34,569 nucleotides of DNA, taken from Acidobacteriota bacterium. GTDB lineage: Bacteria > Acidobacteriota > Vicinamibacteria > Vicinamibacterales > UBA8438. Of the stretch, positions 15,884 through 26,424 are shown in pieces (positions within the stretch are counted from its first letter, which is position 1; each line of letters opens with the position of its first letter). Where the stretch lies: the NCBI GenBank assembly GCA_002712885.1, contig PAUN01000079.1:1-34569 (forward strand). The letters run 5' to 3'. The position numbers and the translations under genes are program-made. The notes beneath the pieces are model-generated. The model did no database searches and was not told where the DNA came from. It worked only from the letters and a program-made list of their open reading frames with translations.

Positions 15884-18505
15884 ATGACCATCAGCGGACC
15901 ACTGCTTACCTGGGAGCAGGCCTATCGGGCCGGAGCGTCCGTCGTAGGCGGAAAGGGCTGGAATCTCAGTCGGCTGTTTCGGTATGGATTCGACGTTCCA
16001 GTCGGAGGCGTGCTCGATGCGTCGGTGTATCGAGCGCTGGTCGAAACGCCGGAGATCGCGGCCTGTCTGGCCGAGGTGCGTGAGGTAGAGGCCGACGACC
16101 TCGCGACCCCGCGGGTGCACGATCTGCTGAAGACTAGGCGGGCCCAGGTCACGGGTCTGGGGCTGCCGATCGCGACGCGGGCGGCCGTCGCCCGGTTTCT
16201 ACGAGACCATGGGCTGTACGACCAGCCGGTCGCGGTCCGCTCGAGCGCGGTCGGCGAAGACAGCGCGGGTCTGGCGTTTGCGGGTATCCACGAGAGCGTC
16301 CTCAACGTGCGCGGGCCTGGTGCGGTGTGTGAGGCGATCGCACACTGCTTCGCGTCGCTGTGGACGCCGCAGGCGTTGGCGTACCGGCGGCGCTTCAACG
16401 TGGGCGATCTGGAGACGCCGTGCGCGGTGGTCATCTGCCGAATGGTGGGTAACGAGACGACCGGTCCGATGGCGGCTGGCGTCGCGTTCTCCTGCGAGCC
16501 GGTGACGGGGCAGCGGGAGATGGTCACCATCAACCTGGCCCGCGGGCTTGGAGATGCCGTGGTCCGCGGCACGGTGCAGCCGCAGCAGTTTCAGGTGCGC
16601 CAGCAGCCGGCGAGCGTGGTTGAACGGACGGACGACACCGGGGACGCCGCGATTCTCGATGACGCACAACTGTCGGCCCTGGCCCGGCTTGTCATGCGCG
16701 TTCACTGGGCCCTGGGCGAGGGCCAAGACCCACAGGATGTGGAGTGGGCCTTCGACGGCACCACGTTCTGGCTCCTCCAGTCCCGGCCTGTCACGCGCCT
16801 CCCTCGTTGGTCGTTTCCCGGTCTACCGGTCGGGCCGGCGATGTGGTCGAACGCCAATATCGTCGACTCGTTCCCGAACCCGGTGACCACTATGACCTGG
16901 TCGGTGCTGACGACTGCCGCACAGGGGGTGGTGTATGCATCGGTCGAGGCCGTGGACTACCCGATTCCGAACGGGATGGAGGTGCTGCGATGTTTCGGTG
17001 GCCGCCCCTACTTTGACCTCGACAATCTGCAGTGGGCGCTCTTTGACTCAGTCGGGGTTCCGCCGGTCGAAGTAAATCGCACGATGGGTGGATTTCAACC
17101 GGAGATCGTCCTGCCGGCCGATGGCGGAATGCGTGGACGTGTCGGCGCGGCCCGTGTCCGACGGCGATTCCGCCTGTTGGGCCGGTTTCGTCGACTCGCC
17201 AGAGAGGCGCCGCGCGACATTGCCTTGATTATCGATGAGGCGAAGTCCTTGCACGAGACGGACCTGACCGGACTGAGTGACCAGGCGCTCCTGGCGGAAA
17301 TGAGGCGGATCCAGGCGGTCGGGGTGCAGTACCAACCGACCTTACAGTTGGCCGCCACGTATTCCGGAGCCTGGACCGCCGTGGCCCAGGACCTCTTGGA
17401 GTGGGCGACCGGCGATCGCCAGGACTCGTTGGTGTCGGGTCTGCTCGCGTCGTCGGGTGATGTGGCGAGCGCGGAGCAGAGCTACGGGTTGCACGAGCTG
17501 GCGCGCCTGGCAGAGCGCGAGCCGGCGGCTGTCGACGTACTGGCCTCGGAGGACCCGCAGGCCTGGCGGGGGTTGGCGGCGGGGTCGACCTTCCGCTCAG
17601 CGATGACGCGGTATCTCGAACGGTTCGGGCACCGTGCGGTCTTCGAGATGGAGTTCGCCAGCGTGCGCTGGTACGAAGACCCGAGCTACCTGAGAGACCA
17701 GATACGGTTCCATCTGGAACAGCCCGATCCGTCCGATCCGCGGGCTCGCGCGGCCGCGGTCCGTCGTCGGGCTCTGCGCGACCTGCAGAACGTGCCGTGG
17801 TACGTCCGTCCCGTCGTGCGACGGTTGCTCAACCGGTCTCGAGTCGGCGCCGGTTTGCGCGAGAACGCCAAGTCCGGGATGGCGGCCGCGGTGGCGATGG
17901 CGCGTCACGTGTGTCTGGAGTTAGGTCGCCGGTGCGTGGAGCGGGGACACCTCGTCACCGTCGACGACATTTTTCACCTTGCCGCCGTCGAGGCCGAGGC
18001 ATATCTGGATGGGGCATGGGACGGAACCGGCGCGAGCCGCCTCGTCGACGATCGTAAAGCGCGGCTCGAACGCCAGGCGCGTCATCGACTGCCCGGCGTG
18101 GTCTCCGGCCCCGCGGGGGCTCGACTCGTGCCGGTTCCATCCGCCACGGACGGTCCGAGCCGGTCGGATGCGGGAGCCCGCGTCTGGGCCGGGCTGGCCG
18201 CGGCGCCCGGCACGTCGGCCGGGCCTGCCTGCGTCCTGTCGTCACCACACGATGCGGGCCGGATGACACGCGATGATGTACTGGTCGCACCGTCCACGGA
18301 TCCGGGGTGGACGCCCTTGTTTCTACGCGCCTCGGCCATCGTGATGGAAACCGGCGGCTACCTGTCGCACGGCGCCGTCGTGGCGCGTGAATTCGGAATA
18401 CCGGCGGTGGTCAACGTCCGCGATGCGATGATTCAGATCCGCGACGGTGATCGGCTTCAAGTAGATGGTGACAACGGGGTTGTGACGCACAACCCTCAGT
18501 CGTGA
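15884..18505 (+). CDS. Three-domain PEP-utilising enzyme, rifampin phosphotransferase-like
   Basis: An 873-residue protein with an N-terminal PEP/pyruvate-binding ATP-grasp domain (GGKGWNLSRL; VAVRSSAVGEDSAGLAFAGI; DPQDVEWAFDG; LLQSRPVTRL), a central helical domain from about residue 325 (MWSNANIVDSFPNPVTTMTWS), and a C-terminal swivelling phosphohistidine domain (METGGYLSHGAVVAREFGIPAVV) with the catalytic histidine at 829. This order and length match rifampin phosphotransferases (about 870 residues, catalytic His near 825), which move the ATP beta-phosphate to rifamycin, and differ from PEP synthase, which carries a barrel after the histidine domain. The middle domain sets the acceptor and has not been matched to rifampin binders, so the substrate is open. 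The ATG at 15884 lacks a clear ribosome-binding site. It overlaps no neighbour and precedes the M28 peptidase. Confidence 0.85.
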   Translation: MTISGPLLTWEQAYRAGASVVGGKGWNLSRLFRYGFDVPVGGVLDASVYRALVETPEIAACLAEVREVEADDLATPRVHDLLKTRRAQVTGLGLPIATRAAVARFLRDHGLYDQPVAVRSSAVGEDSAGLAFAGIHESVLNVRGPGAVCEAIAHCFASLWTPQALAYRRRFNVGDLETPCAVVICRMVGNETTGPMAAGVAFSCEPVTGQREMVTINLARGLGDAVVRGTVQPQQFQVRQQPASVVERTDDTGDAAILDDAQLSALARLVMRVHWALGEGQDPQDVEWAFDGTTFWLLQSRPVTRLPRWSFPGLPVGPAMWSNANIVDSFPNPVTTMTWSVLTTAAQGVVYASVEAVDYPIPNGMEVLRCFGGRPYFDLDNLQWALFDSVGVPPVEVNRTMGGFQPEIVLPADGGMRGRVGAARVRRRFRLLGRFRRLAREAPRDIALIIDEAKSLHETDLTGLSDQALLAEMRRIQAVGVQYQPTLQLAATYSGAWTAVAQDLLEWATGDRQDSLVSGLLASSGDVASAEQSYGLHELARLAEREPAAVDVLASEDPQAWRGLAAGSTFRSAMTRYLERFGHRAVFEMEFASVRWYEDPSYLRDQIRFHLEQPDPSDPRARAAAVRRRALRDLQNVPWYVRPVVRRLLNRSRVGAGLRENAKSGMAAAVAMARHVCLELGRRCVERGHLVTVDDIFHLAAVEAEAYLDGAWDGTGASRLVDDRKARLERQARHRLPGVVSGPAGARLVPVPSATDGPSRSDAGARVWAGLAAAPGTSAGPACVLSSPHDAGRMTRDDVLVAPSTDPGWTPLFLRASAIVMETGGYLSHGAVVAREFGIPAVVNVRDAMIQIRDGDRLQVDGDNGVVTHNPQS

Positions 18506-18576
18506 CCGTGGCCCGTCGCAGGCCTCGTCTCACGACAGTTCGCCGCGCAGGGTGCGTCAGCGGAGCGACCGCCCGC

Positions 18577-18585
18577 TGCTATACT
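18577..18585 (+). promoter_or_regulatory. Extended -10 promoter candidate for the M28 peptidase
   Basis: TGC followed by TATACT (18577-18585) matches the extended -10 pattern TGnTATAAT with one mismatch in the hexamer. It lies 52 nt upstream of the ATG at 18637 and just after the previous gene's stop. There is no good -35, which extended -10 promoters can lack. Confidence 0.4.
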
Positions 18586-18636
18586 GCGGCCACTCGCAGA
18601 GAGCATCAGGACAGTCAGGAACGGAGGAGAACCCAG

Positions 18637-20148
18637 ATGCGGAGTGCTTCCGCCGCTATGCGGCGCGTCGGCCTGCCCCTCGTCGCGCTCCTCTCGCTCG
18701 CGGGCGCCGACGGGCTCGCCCAGCCGGCGCCGCCCAACCCGTTGGGGCAACCGTTGCTCGATGCATCGGGCGTCATCCGGGACGACGCTTTCATCCGCGT
18801 GTCGCTGCGGCCCGACGATGAGCGGTACGCCGGCATCGACGGCGACCGGATCAAGGAGTGGTTACTGGAGGTCGACGCCATCTCGCTGGCCGACCGAGAC
18901 ACCGGCAATCTCTTCTGGGGCCGCAATGTCGGCACTGCCGGGCATGTCGTGACCCAGGATTGGGTGGAGGGATACTTTCGCCGATTCGGTCTGCACGATG
19001 TCTCCCGTCAGCCATTCGAATTGAACCCGGTGTGGCATCCGACCGCCTGGGACCTCACGTTCGCCGTGGGCGGCGAGACCTTTACGCTCGAGTCCGCGAG
19101 GCCGCCGCAGGGTGCCGTCTCGACCCCTGATGAGGGGGTCGAGTTCGATCTCGTGTGGCTTGGTGGCGGGAGTGCCGCCGACTACCTGGGTCGCGATGTG
19201 GAGGGGAAGGCGGTGCTGATTCAGGACATCCCGCGGCCCGGCACCCTCCGACACTCGATTCGTGACGAGGACGCGGTGGCCCGGGCGATCGAACGGGGCG
19301 CGGCCGCGGTTGGCATCGTGTATGGCATCTCGGACAACTTCGCGGTGTGGCAGCGCACCGGAGATCGGCCCGGGTTCAACGTCGGCTACGAGGACGGCAT
19401 GCGGCTACGCGACCTGCTCGGACAGGGTGAGCGGGTCACCGTGCGCTACACGATGGAGAGCGAGATGCGGGCCGGGCTGACCGCCGCTAGCGTTTGGGGC
19501 ACGCTGCCGGGAGCCAGCGACGAAGAGGTTCTGATCATCGCGCACATGGACGGGTACTTTCAGGCGGCGCTCGACAATGGGTCCGGACTGGCGGTGATGG
19601 TCGGACTGCTCGAACACTTTGCGGGGATTCCGCAGGCGGAGCGTCCGCGCACCCTCCGGTTTCTCGGGTCGGTCGGGCACCACGGCGGACCCGGGACCTC
19701 CTGGCTGCACGACAACCGGGACACGGCGCTCGCGAGCACCGTCCTTGCCATCAATTTGGAACATGTGGCGGCGGTCCGCACGAAATACTGGGGGCCTCGG
19801 TTGCGGATGATGAATGCGGTGTCGCCGATGCGGTGGTGGGTGAATGGCAGTCCGGCGCTCTTGGACGTCGTGCTGGACGCCTTCGGCCGGTTCAACGTCG
19901 GCATCACCGCCGACATGGAGAATGGGGCCTCCGGCGAGATGGGGCGGATGGCGCGCGACGTGCCTTCGATCCAGGTCATCACCTCGCCTGAGATCAAGCA
20001 TACGGAGCAGGACACACCCAAATGGATCCCCGCGGTCGGCCTGGAGCAGATTACCCGGGCCTACGCGAGAATCATCGACCAACTGGGGCCGCTGTCACGA
20101 GACGAGCTGCAACCGGCCACGCTTCCCGCTACTGGCGGCGGTGAGTGA
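18637..20148 (+). CDS. M28-family peptidase-like protein, exported, altered metal site
   Basis: A 503-residue exported protein (signal RRVGLPLVALLSLAGADGLAQ) with a PA-type insert (VEGKAVLIQDIPRPG...RGAAAVGIVYG) and a C-terminal M28 aminopeptidase-like domain. Two canonical zinc ligands are visible, His303 in IIAHMDG and Asp313 in ALDNGSG, and a late histidine in KHTEQDTPKW matches the last ligand. However, the catalytic Glu-Glu motif (normally EE-GL-GS) reads VGHHGGPGTSWL, with His348-His349 in its place, and the next ligand region reads INLEHVA rather than a standard N-D. The enzyme may bind metal differently or be inactive; the function is open. The ATG at 18637 has a GGAGGAGA site and starts the signal peptide; the frame extends upstream to 18502 without support. 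The LOG-family gene follows 27 nt downstream. Confidence 0.82.
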   Translation: MRSASAAMRRVGLPLVALLSLAGADGLAQPAPPNPLGQPLLDASGVIRDDAFIRVSLRPDDERYAGIDGDRIKEWLLEVDAISLADRDTGNLFWGRNVGTAGHVVTQDWVEGYFRRFGLHDVSRQPFELNPVWHPTAWDLTFAVGGETFTLESARPPQGAVSTPDEGVEFDLVWLGGGSAADYLGRDVEGKAVLIQDIPRPGTLRHSIRDEDAVARAIERGAAAVGIVYGISDNFAVWQRTGDRPGFNVGYEDGMRLRDLLGQGERVTVRYTMESEMRAGLTAASVWGTLPGASDEEVLIIAHMDGYFQAALDNGSGLAVMVGLLEHFAGIPQAERPRTLRFLGSVGHHGGPGTSWLHDNRDTALASTVLAINLEHVAAVRTKYWGPRLRMMNAVSPMRWWVNGSPALLDVVLDAFGRFNVGITADMENGASGEMGRMARDVPSIQVITSPEIKHTEQDTPKWIPAVGLEQITRAYARIIDQLGPLSRDELQPATLPATGGGE

Positions 20149-20175
20149 GTTGGCCGATCTCGCCCCACAGGACTC

Positions 20176-20760
20176 GTGAAACGAATCTGCGTCTTTACGG
20201 GGTCGAGCCCGGGCACGCTCGAGGCTTATGCGGCCGCCACTCGGGTGCTGGCGCGGGTGCTCGTGTCACGAGGGCAGACGTTGGTCTATGGCGGCGCGAA
20301 GGTCGGCCTGATGGGTGTGCTGGCCGATGCGGTGTTGGACGGTGGCGGCGAGGTGATCGGGGTCATCCCCGCCCACCTGAAAGCGAAAGAAGTGGCGCAC
20401 CGGGGGTTGACCGACTTACGGGTCGTCGACTCGATGCACGAGCGGAAAGCGGTGATGGCGGAGCTTTCTGACGGCGTCATCGCGTTGCCCGGTGGGTTAG
20501 GGACGCTGGAAGAATTGTTCGAGATGCTGACTTGGGCGCAACTCGGTCTCCACCGGAAACCGTGTGGCGTCGTGAACGTCGAGGGCTATTTCGACCGCCT
20601 GCTGGACTTTCTGGACCACGCGGTTGGACAGCGGTTCATCTCGGCGACTCATCGGGGCTTGCTGCTGTCGGACGCTGACCCGACGAGGTTGCTGGGCCGC
20701 ATGGCAGACAGTCGTGTCCCTCAGACAGGGAAGTGGCTTGGCGGGGACACCCGCCGCTGA
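20176..20760 (+). CDS. LOG-family (TIGR00730) nucleotide phosphoribohydrolase
   Basis: A 194-residue Rossmann-fold protein of the LOG/TIGR00730 family, whose plant and bacterial members release cytokinin bases or hydrolyse other nucleoside monophosphates. The family signature PGGLGTLEELFE is present, with the upstream VYGGAKVGLMGVLADAV and HERKAVMAELSDGVIALPGG, and the N-terminal strand KRICVFTGSSPG. The catalytic arginine and glutamates lie in these conserved blocks. Translation starts at a GTG (20176) with AGGA upstream. It is cytoplasmic, unlike most neighbours, and is spaced 27 nt after the peptidase gene, so it is probably co-transcribed with it. The natural substrate is unknown. Confidence 0.93.
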   Translation: MKRICVFTGSSPGTLEAYAAATRVLARVLVSRGQTLVYGGAKVGLMGVLADAVLDGGGEVIGVIPAHLKAKEVAHRGLTDLRVVDSMHERKAVMAELSDGVIALPGGLGTLEELFEMLTWAQLGLHRKPCGVVNVEGYFDRLLDFLDHAVGQRFISATHRGLLLSDADPTRLLGRMADSRVPQTGKWLGGDTRR

Positions 20761-20825
20761 CGTCTTGGTTCACGGTCTCCGATGGCGTATTCTGCCCATT
20801 CGAATGTTCGGGAGGACTCTCTGAC

Positions 20826-21890
20826 GTGATCCACTCGCACCGGTTGACCAAAGGGCTGGCGGCGGCGTGCGCCTGTGCCATCGTGTGCGTGGCGGCCGAG
20901 TCGGCCGCACAGTCGGTCCGCGTCCAGCGCCTCTCGGAGGGGCCCATCATCAGACCGGACCTCCACCCCAGTATCGGGGTGAACATACAGGGGCCGTCGC
21001 TCATTAAGGTGCCTGACTGGGTCGAGGACCCACTGGGGGCGTATTACCTGTATTTCGCCGACCACAAGGGGCGGTACATCCGGCTTGCCTACGCTGACGA
21101 CCTCGAGGGGCCGTGGCAGATCCATCCGCCGGGGAGCCTGCAAATCTCCGATTCACAGTTCTTGACCGAGCCGCCCGAGATCTCCGACGAAGAGGTCGAA
21201 CGGATGACGGCGGTGCGCAGGCGGAACGGTGCCGCGGCCCTGTCCCACGACGTGCGGACCGAGGCGACCACGCCGCACATCGCCTCGCCTGACGTCCACG
21301 TGGATGAAGCGAATCGGCGCATAGTCATGTATTTTCATGGGCTCGATGGCGTGAGCCGACAGGTGTCTCGGGTGGCGACTTCCGGCGATGGGATCACATT
21401 TTCGACTCGACCTGAACGCCTGGGACGGACCTATATGCGGGTGTTCCAGCACGACGGCTATACCTATGCCATGTCGATGCCCGGCCAGTTCTATCGATCT
21501 CGAGATCCGCTGGGCGGATTCGCAGAGGGGCCGAGGCTGTTCAATTCGTCCATGCGCCATTCAGCGTTGCTCAGGCGCGGCAACACCCTCCTTGTCTTCT
21601 GGACCCAGGTCGGTGACGTGCCGGAGCACATCAAGCTCAGTACCATCGATCTCGCGGACGACTGGGCAAGCTGGACCGAAACGCCGGGCGTCGAGGTGCT
21701 GCGTCCCGAGTACGACTGGGAGGGGGCAGACGCCCCTCTCAAGCCGTCGGTGCGGAGCACCGCCTATGGTCACGTCAACCAGCTCCGCGATCCAGCCATA
21801 TATGAGGACGCCGAGAGCGGGCGGGTGTTTCTGGCCTACGCGGTCGCGGGAGAGAGCGGTATCGCGATCGCCGAGGTGCACCTTGACTAG
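20826..21890 (+). CDS. Secreted beta-propeller protein, glycosidase-like
   Basis: A 354-residue protein beginning at a GTG (20826), preceded by GGGAGGA about 10 nt away, with a signal peptide (KGLAAACACAIVCVAAESAAQS). The body has repeated beta-strand blocks with the look of the five-bladed propellers of GH32/GH43/GH130-type glycosidases: GAYYLYFADHKGRYIRLAYADDLEGPW, ASPDVHVDEANRRIVMYFHG, YTYAMSMPGQFYRSRDPLGGF and RDPAIYEDAESGRVFLAYAVAG. These families use this strand pattern with acidic residues in the blades, but I cannot assign the catalytic pair, and this may be a non-enzymatic carbohydrate-related protein. An in-frame upstream start at 20733 was rejected because it precedes the ribosome-binding site. 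Confidence 0.7.
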   Translation: MIHSHRLTKGLAAACACAIVCVAAESAAQSVRVQRLSEGPIIRPDLHPSIGVNIQGPSLIKVPDWVEDPLGAYYLYFADHKGRYIRLAYADDLEGPWQIHPPGSLQISDSQFLTEPPEISDEEVERMTAVRRRNGAAALSHDVRTEATTPHIASPDVHVDEANRRIVMYFHGLDGVSRQVSRVATSGDGITFSTRPERLGRTYMRVFQHDGYTYAMSMPGQFYRSRDPLGGFAEGPRLFNSSMRHSALLRRGNTLLVFWTQVGDVPEHIKLSTIDLADDWASWTETPGVEVLRPEYDWEGADAPLKPSVRSTAYGHVNQLRDPAIYEDAESGRVFLAYAVAGESGIAIAEVHLD

Positions 21891-21896
21891 TTCTTT

Positions 21897-22000
21897 GACG
21901 GGGCTGGGCCCCGAACCCCACGCGGCGGCTACCCGGGGCCCCGAGTGTCCCACTCCGCCGCCGCGGGGCGTGCATTGTCGCGCGCCTTGGCTGGGTCTTT
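21897..22000. repeat. GC-rich intergenic repeat, copy A
   Basis: GACGGGGCTGGGCCCCGAACCC begins just after the stop at 21890 and forms a small GGGGC/GCCCC hairpin. It is followed by CCACGCGGCGGCTACCCGGGG, CCCACTCCGCC and a hairpin-rich stretch ending with TTGTCGCGCGCCTTGG. The same order of blocks recurs at 26295-26397; partial copies lie at 5471, 23234 and 27000. It may serve as a 3' end or terminator element. Confidence 0.7.
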
Positions 22001-22071
22001 ACGTCCGTCGGGCCGCAGTGTGAACCGTGTACCGGACTTCGATCAATCGTCACGCGAGTGGGAGGACTGGA

Positions 22072-23226
22072 ATGACTGACAACCGAGGGCGTTTCATGAC
22101 ACGCGCCGGTCTTGCCGCGGTGGTGGTATCGCTGGCGACCGTCGCCGGGTGCGGTGGGGGAGAGCCGATGGAGGCCGATCCCGAGATGGCGATGTCCGAA
22201 GCGGAGACCGGAACCGGGAGCGACTGGGTCGACCGCCCGCTGCCGAACCCGACTGGAGAAGTGATTTTGGACTGGGCGAAGTTACCCGATAATCGTGAAT
22301 GGGGGTCGACGGCCGGGATCGATATCGGTCCCGACGGCCACGTCTGGGTCTACGACCGGTGCGGCGGCCTGGCGCTGGCTGGCGGCTGCGAAGAGAACCC
22401 GGAGCGCGACCCGATCTTCAAGTTCAACAAGGACACCGGCGAGATTATGGCCCAGTTCGGGAAGGGTCTGTTCGTGCTGCCCCACGGAATTCACGCTGAT
22501 GATGATGGCAACGTCTGGGTCACCGACTCTCAAGGCAACGAGTCCGGGACGAAAGGCCACCAGGTCATCAAGTTCAGTCCCGAGGGCGAGGAGTTGCTGC
22601 GGCTCGGAACCGCTGGCCAGCCGGGGAGCGGGCCGGGGCAGCTCAACGAACCATGCGACGTCATCACCGCCCCCAACGGCGATATCTTCGTCTCCGATGG
22701 TCACAGTGGTCAGAATCCCGATCCGCCCGAGGGGGCGACCGGTCGCATTCTGAAATTCTCGGCCGACGGGACCTTCATCAAGGAGTGGGGAGAGGTCGGG
22801 TTCAGGCCCGGCCAGTTCCGGACGCCCCACGCGATGGAGTTCGACTCGGCGGGACGTCTCTATGTGGCGGACCGTGGCAACCATCGTATCCAGATCTTCG
22901 ACCAGGAAGGCGAACTGCTCGACATGTACGAGCAGTACAGCCGGATCAGCGGGCTCTTTATCACCGCCGATGACACGCTGTATGCGATTGACTCTGAGTC
23001 TGGCGTGCAGAATCACCCGGGATGGAAGACCGGCGTGCGAATTGGACCGGCCGGCGAGGACCGGTTGACCGGGTTCGTGCCACCGCATCCACACGAGGTC
23101 CGGTTCTTGCAGGGTGTGGCTGGCGAAGGCGTGGCGGTGGACGCCGATGGGAACGTCTACGCCGCAGAGGGTCCCGGGTCGCGTCCGACCGCTGGCGGCG
23201 GGGTCACCAAGTACGTCGCGAATTAG
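22072..23226 (+). CDS. NHL-repeat beta-propeller lipoprotein
   Basis: A 384-residue lipoprotein: a basic and hydrophobic N-terminus (MTRAGLAAVVVSLATVAGC) carries a lipobox with the cysteine followed by glycines and an acidic linker. The remainder is a six-bladed NHL propeller with blades such as GIDIGPDGHVWVYDRC, HGIHADDDGNVWVTDSQ, LNEPCDVITAPNGDIFVSDGHS, HAMEFDSAGRLYVADRGNHRIQIFD and VAVDADGNVYAAEG. NHL propellers bind ligands or act as lyases (as in peptidylglycine amidating lyase); no catalytic residues are recognisable with confidence. The ATG at 22072 follows a GGGAGGA site; an upstream in-frame start at 22027 is not needed. A similar propeller is encoded at 27107. Confidence 0.9.
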   Translation: MTDNRGRFMTRAGLAAVVVSLATVAGCGGGEPMEADPEMAMSEAETGTGSDWVDRPLPNPTGEVILDWAKLPDNREWGSTAGIDIGPDGHVWVYDRCGGLALAGGCEENPERDPIFKFNKDTGEIMAQFGKGLFVLPHGIHADDDGNVWVTDSQGNESGTKGHQVIKFSPEGEELLRLGTAGQPGSGPGQLNEPCDVITAPNGDIFVSDGHSGQNPDPPEGATGRILKFSADGTFIKEWGEVGFRPGQFRTPHAMEFDSAGRLYVADRGNHRIQIFDQEGELLDMYEQYSRISGLFITADDTLYAIDSESGVQNHPGWKTGVRIGPAGEDRLTGFVPPHPHEVRFLQGVAGEGVAVDADGNVYAAEGPGSRPTAGGGVTKYVAN

Positions 23227-23233
23227 GACCTAC

Positions 23234-23310
23234 GACGGGGCTGGACGATCACTAAGACGGGGCTGCGTCCCGGACCCCACGCGGCGGCTGCCCGGGATGC
23301 ACGGTCCGAA
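23234..23310. repeat. GC-rich intergenic repeat, copy C with duplicated head
   Basis: GACGGGGCTG occurs twice (23234 and 23256), the second followed by CGTCCCGGACCCCACGCGGCGGCTGCCCGGG, the same order as copy A but shortened. It lies between the convergent NHL and SMP-30-like genes. The duplicated head suggests a partial nested copy. Confidence 0.6.
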
Positions 23311-23315
23311 ACGGT

Positions 23316-24290
23316 CTACTGGAACGTGACCCGCGACACACTCGGTGGATCGTCGCCCTCGAACGTGGGGTGGACGACATACAGGTCGTCACCGATGACC
23401 GCGGCCGTTGTCGCTGGCGTCTCGAAGGTCGCGACCCCCGCCACCTCGGCGGTCGACCAATCGTCCGTGCTCGTGAGAGCGACCACGCGACTGTCCGAAT
23501 TGCTGACGATCGCCAGCCGTCCGGCGGACCAGACGATGCCGTCACCGCCTGGTATGGCCGCCGGGAGGGTGACGGCTGCTGCCGACGACGGGTCGCGCAC
23601 CGGTATCTTCCACAGTTCCTCGCCTCGCGCCACCAGTAGATAGCCGGCGGGGTGTACTTCGATACCGTTGGGACCGCCGGTCTGGTCGTCGAAACGAAGC
23701 AGCAACGATGCCTCGTAGTCACGGGTCACTTGGTACACCGCGTTCAGCATGGTGTCCGTCACATACACCGTTCCGTCGTCCGCCACCGCGACGTCGTTGG
23801 CAAAGTAGGCGGCGTCGTCCGGTGGGTTGGTGACCGCTGCGGCGAGATCGACCAGGACGATCCGGTCGCCCGAGGTCAGGTCATAGACCGCCAACTCGGC
23901 CTGTCCCGCGGTGCTCCCGTCGAAGGCTGCGCGGTCGGAGTTGGCCACCAGCAGTCGGTTCCGCACTTCGTCGACCTCGATGCCGACGGACGATACCAGA
24001 TCTGGATCGGCGATCACCGTGCTGACGCGTCCGTCCGGGTGAATCTCTAGGATCGAACCCTCCGACAACGACCCCGTCAGAATCCGGCCGTTGGTCCGGT
24101 CGTATTCGACGCCCTCTGGGATAAAGCCGCCGCGCTCGGCCACGATCACCTCGGGGAATGAGGCTGGCGATGGTGCCTTTTCCGCGGGGATGGTGCTCGG
24201 TATCGCCTCTTCCGAGGGGGCCTCAGGTTCGGTGGCACACGCGACGAGAAGGGCACTGGACAATGCGATGGCGACCGGTGTGGTGCGCAT
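23316..24290 (-). CDS. SMP-30/gluconolactonase-like beta-propeller lipoprotein
   Basis: A 324-residue lipoprotein: MRTTPVAIALSSALLVAC gives a lipobox with Cys at about 18, then a proline- and glutamate-rich linker. Propeller blades of SMP-30/gluconolactonase type follow: GFIPEGVEYDRTNGRILTGSLSEGSILEI, SVGIEVDEVRNRLLVANSD, YFANDVAVADDGTVYVTDTMLNAVYQV, and GGPNGIEVHPAGYLLVARG. The E-N-D-type calcium ligands of SMP-30 enzymes are roughly echoed by E in PEGVEY, N in YFANDVAV and N in GPNGIEV, but lactonase activity is not shown. The ATG at 24290 has AGGAG 11 nt upstream; longer in-frame starts to 24416 precede the lipoprotein signal. It is convergent with the NHL lipoprotein and divergent from bipA. 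Confidence 0.82.
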   Translation of the reverse strand: MRTTPVAIALSSALLVACATEPEAPSEEAIPSTIPAEKAPSPASFPEVIVAERGGFIPEGVEYDRTNGRILTGSLSEGSILEIHPDGRVSTVIADPDLVSSVGIEVDEVRNRLLVANSDRAAFDGSTAGQAELAVYDLTSGDRIVLVDLAAAVTNPPDDAAYFANDVAVADDGTVYVTDTMLNAVYQVTRDYEASLLLRFDDQTGGPNGIEVHPAGYLLVARGEELWKIPVRDPSSAAAVTLPAAIPGGDGIVWSAGRLAIVSNSDSRVVALTSTDDWSTAEVAGVATFETPATTAAVIGDDLYVVHPTFEGDDPPSVSRVTFQ

Positions 24291-24445
24291 GTGATTGGGG
24301 CTCCTGAGTCTCATCTGACGGACGGTTCCAGTATATGGTCCCGAGGGCGGTCGCGGATAGCGGTGGGCCCGCACGGCAGCCGGGGCGCAGCTCCGTCCAA
24401 ATGCAGATACCATCATGGGATGATCACTTCCTGTTCGGACCGCAT

Positions 24446-26284
<1,839 letters not shown>

Positions 26285-26294
26285 CCAGGACTCA

Positions 26295-26397
26295 GACGGG
26301 GCTGCGCCCCGAATCCCACGTCGCTGTGTGGGGACCCCTGGACGCCCCACTCCGCGCTCGCGAGGCGCGCGTTGTCGCGCGCCTCGGTGTGCTCCGG
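26295..26397. repeat. GC-rich intergenic repeat, full-length copy B
   Basis: GACGGGGCTGCGCCCCG opens this copy 11 nt after the bipA stop and forms a hairpin. The blocks GGGGACCCCTGGA, CCCCACTCCGCGCTCGCGAGG and CGCGCGTTGTCGCGCGCC follow, each self-complementary. It resembles copy A block for block and shares its right half with copy E at 5471. It sits between bipA and the MATE remnant, which converge. Confidence 0.7.
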
Positions 26398-26424
26398 ATA
26401 ACTGGACTAGTCGGCCGCGCCACT

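Noticed and set aside
15567-15887. Plus-strand frame of about 106 codons before the PEP-utilising enzyme
   Set aside because: No ribosome-binding site, motif or signal peptide; the region is the divergent promoter gap.
20765-20793. TTGGTT-17 bp-TATTCT as a promoter for the propeller gene at 20826
   Set aside because: Both hexamers are poor matches and overlap the end region of the LOG gene transcript; read-through from the upstream operon is equally likely.
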